From the NCBI GenBank assembly GCA_004009845.1, contig RMBW01000025.1, positions 124,001-188,000 on the forward strand: DNA of 64,000 bases, given 5' to 3'. Source of the stretch: Davidsoniella eucalypti (lineage: Eukaryota; Ascomycota; Sordariomycetes; Microascales; Ceratocystidaceae). Made by a program: the position numbers and the translations under genes. Positions within the stretch are counted from its first letter, which is position 1, and the number at the start of each line of letters is the position of its first letter. Positions 62,513-64,000 of the stretch are shown here, piece after piece. The notes below the pieces were generated by a model. It searched no databases, was not told the DNA's origin, and saw only the letters and a program-made list of their open reading frames with translations.

Positions 62513-64000
62513 CTAAGACATACCCGAGGTTCCTCCGCCTTGGCCTGACATCGGTGGCCGCTGCTGCTGTTGTTGCTGCTGTTGCGGCATACCAGGACCG
62601 CCTGGTATTTGGTTCATTTGAGCCATCTGTCCCATCTGCATGGGGTTCATCTGGCCCATGTGACCATACTGGCCCATACCACCCATCATGCCCATTTGAT
62701 TCATTTGAAGCTGTTGCTGCTGCATCTGCATTGGGTTCATGGGGTTCATTCCACCCATTTGCCCCATCTGGCCCATGGACATCTGGCCCATCTGCATAGG
62801 GTTCATAGGCATATGGCCCATTTGGTGACCCATTGGCTGCATGTGGCCCATCTGGGAATGTGGCATTTGTCCCATAGCACCCATATGTGCCATTTGCTGC
62901 TGGATAGCCATCATTTGGCGTTGCTGGGCATTCATTTGCTGCGACATCATCTGAGGAGGCATTTGAGGCTGCTGAGCCATGTTGCGCATTTGTTGATGCT
63001 GCGGGTGCTGCTGCGGGTGCTGCTGCGAGGGCTGTTGAGGTGGCTGCTGCTGTTGTTGTGGTGGTGACTGTTGGTTTGGTTGTTGCTGTTGTTGTTGCTG
63101 CTGCTGCTTTTGTTGTTGTTGGCCCGGCGGAAGCTGGTGTTGCTGGGCCGGAGATGGCTTGTGCTGCAACTGCGGTGTCGACCGTGCCGATGATGATTGA
63201 TGTTGGTTTTGGGGTTGCGGAGTAGGCGGTTGTTGAGGGGCTTGCTGCATTTGAGGTGGCTGCTGTGGCGGTAGTTGGGCTTGTTGTTGCGGCACTGGTG
63301 TTGATTTTCTAGATGGCGGTTGGTGCTGAGGCTGGCCCATCTGTGGATGCGGTTGATGTTGCGCTTGAGGTGTACCTTGTCCTGGCTGTGTTGGACGCGT
63401 GGGACCGAAGGAGACCTCCTTGTTGGGATCGACACCAGGAAACAAGCTCTGCAGTTTACTATAGAGTTCCTTAAGGTTCTTGTCTCGTGCAATGCGCTCA
63501 GCGACTGCATCAAGGTTGACTGCATTGGGACCGTCTATGCCTTGCGGGTTAATTCTTAGTCGGAAGTTTAGGTTGAGGGGCGGGGAGGTTAGCACGGTTG
63601 GCCGCGGAAGTCCCTTAGATTTCCGATCAGCTAACGCAGCTAAGAATTGGAGGTTTGAACCAAGGCGTCGTAGGCATCTAGGGGGTGAGTGTTAGTTGGT
63701 ACTCTATGGTATTTGCTGGCATCGTTGTGTTAACTTACTGGCCGTTGTCTTTGGTTGCCTCGTCTTCTATCATTTTGTCGCCTTCACGCTTGGCCTCAGC
63801 AATAGTATATTGCAATTGGATAGTTTCGTATAATAGCTCTTCGTTTATATCTAAAAGGACACTGAAGCGTTCTACCTCCAATGCCTCTACCCGAGGACTC
63901 TGTGCGACAGGGGAAGCCGGAACAGGATGTCCCGGTGCCGTAGCGGAGGTCGGTGTTGGAAACGTCGGTGTCTGGGGCGTAGTTATAGTCGCGCTTTGAG
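62513..64000 (-). CDS. SS18/Snf11-like SWI/SNF subunit, Met/Gln-rich (5' end outside window)
   Basis: Two exons visible, complement(join(62513..63677, 63739..>64000)), about 475 residues, with the start beyond the right edge. The intron (63678-63738, 61 nt) has a GTAAGT donor, a CTAAC branch site and a CTAG acceptor. The N-terminal part reads VERFSVLLDINEELLYETIQ, then a helix, then CLRRLGSNLQFLAALADRK. This two-helix pattern with a 'L-xNLxFLAxxAD' end matches the SSXT domain of SS18 and the equivalent part of yeast Snf11, small subunits of SWI/SNF chromatin remodellers. After a NLNFRLRINPQGIDG segment and about 60 further residues the protein becomes Gln/Pro-rich and then strongly Met/Gly/Gln/His-rich, with MGQM/MGHM repeats, like the QPGY-type tail of SS18. 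The family assignment rests on pattern and composition, so it is moderate; a Gln-rich Mediator-type protein is the main alternative. Confidence 0.62.

Overview
The window is nuclear DNA of a filamentous ascomycete (Pezizomycotina). It has short spliceosomal introns with GTAAGT/GTATGT/GTGAGT donors and CTAAC-type branch points. Its proteins are typically fungal: an Xbp1-type APSES regulator, Cns1, a reticulon, and a Gyp5/Evi5-type RabGAP with a long disordered N-terminus. I cannot name a genus from the sequence.

Two compartments are visible. The left arm (1 to about 25.5 kb) has no gene I can support. It holds decayed mobile DNA: a Ty1/copia relic with integrase and RNase H motifs but no reverse transcriptase (about 2.78-3.83 kb), a small copia reverse-transcriptase fragment (about 9.49-9.59 kb), and a roughly 600-bp foldback/MITE-like element with terminal inverted repeats of about 100 bp (about 10.20-10.81 kb). 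Simple repeats are scattered through it.

The right part carries seven genes, in order. (1) A TFC7-like histidine-phosphatase-fold protein (-, 25507-26440) is divergent from (2) the Hsp90 co-chaperone CNS1 (+, 26932-28209). CNS1 converges on (3) the APSES repressor XBP1 (-, 28586-30847, 4 exons). About 6.9 kb of gene-free DNA separates XBP1 from the divergent (4) DNA topoisomerase II TOP2 (+, 37748-43299, 4 exons). TOP2 converges on (5) the reticulon RTN1 (-, 44001-45525, 4 exons). Then come (6) a 2402-residue TBC-domain RabGAP (-, 50123-57708, 3 exons) and (7) the 3' part of an SS18/Snf11-like SWI/SNF subunit (-, 62513 to beyond 64000, 5'-truncated by the window edge).

The genes are unlinked housekeeping and regulatory functions: chromosome topology, chromatin remodelling, Pol III transcription, stress repression, chaperoning, ER shape and vesicle traffic. 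I see no biosynthetic cluster, CRISPR array or prokaryotic-type operon. The points most worth following are the decayed copia and foldback elements, the very long N-terminal extension of the RabGAP, two in-frame first-exon options of the reticulon gene, the Met/Gln-rich SS18-like protein, and a few strong hairpins in gene-free DNA. All exon boundaries were assigned by eye from splice signals and frame continuity.
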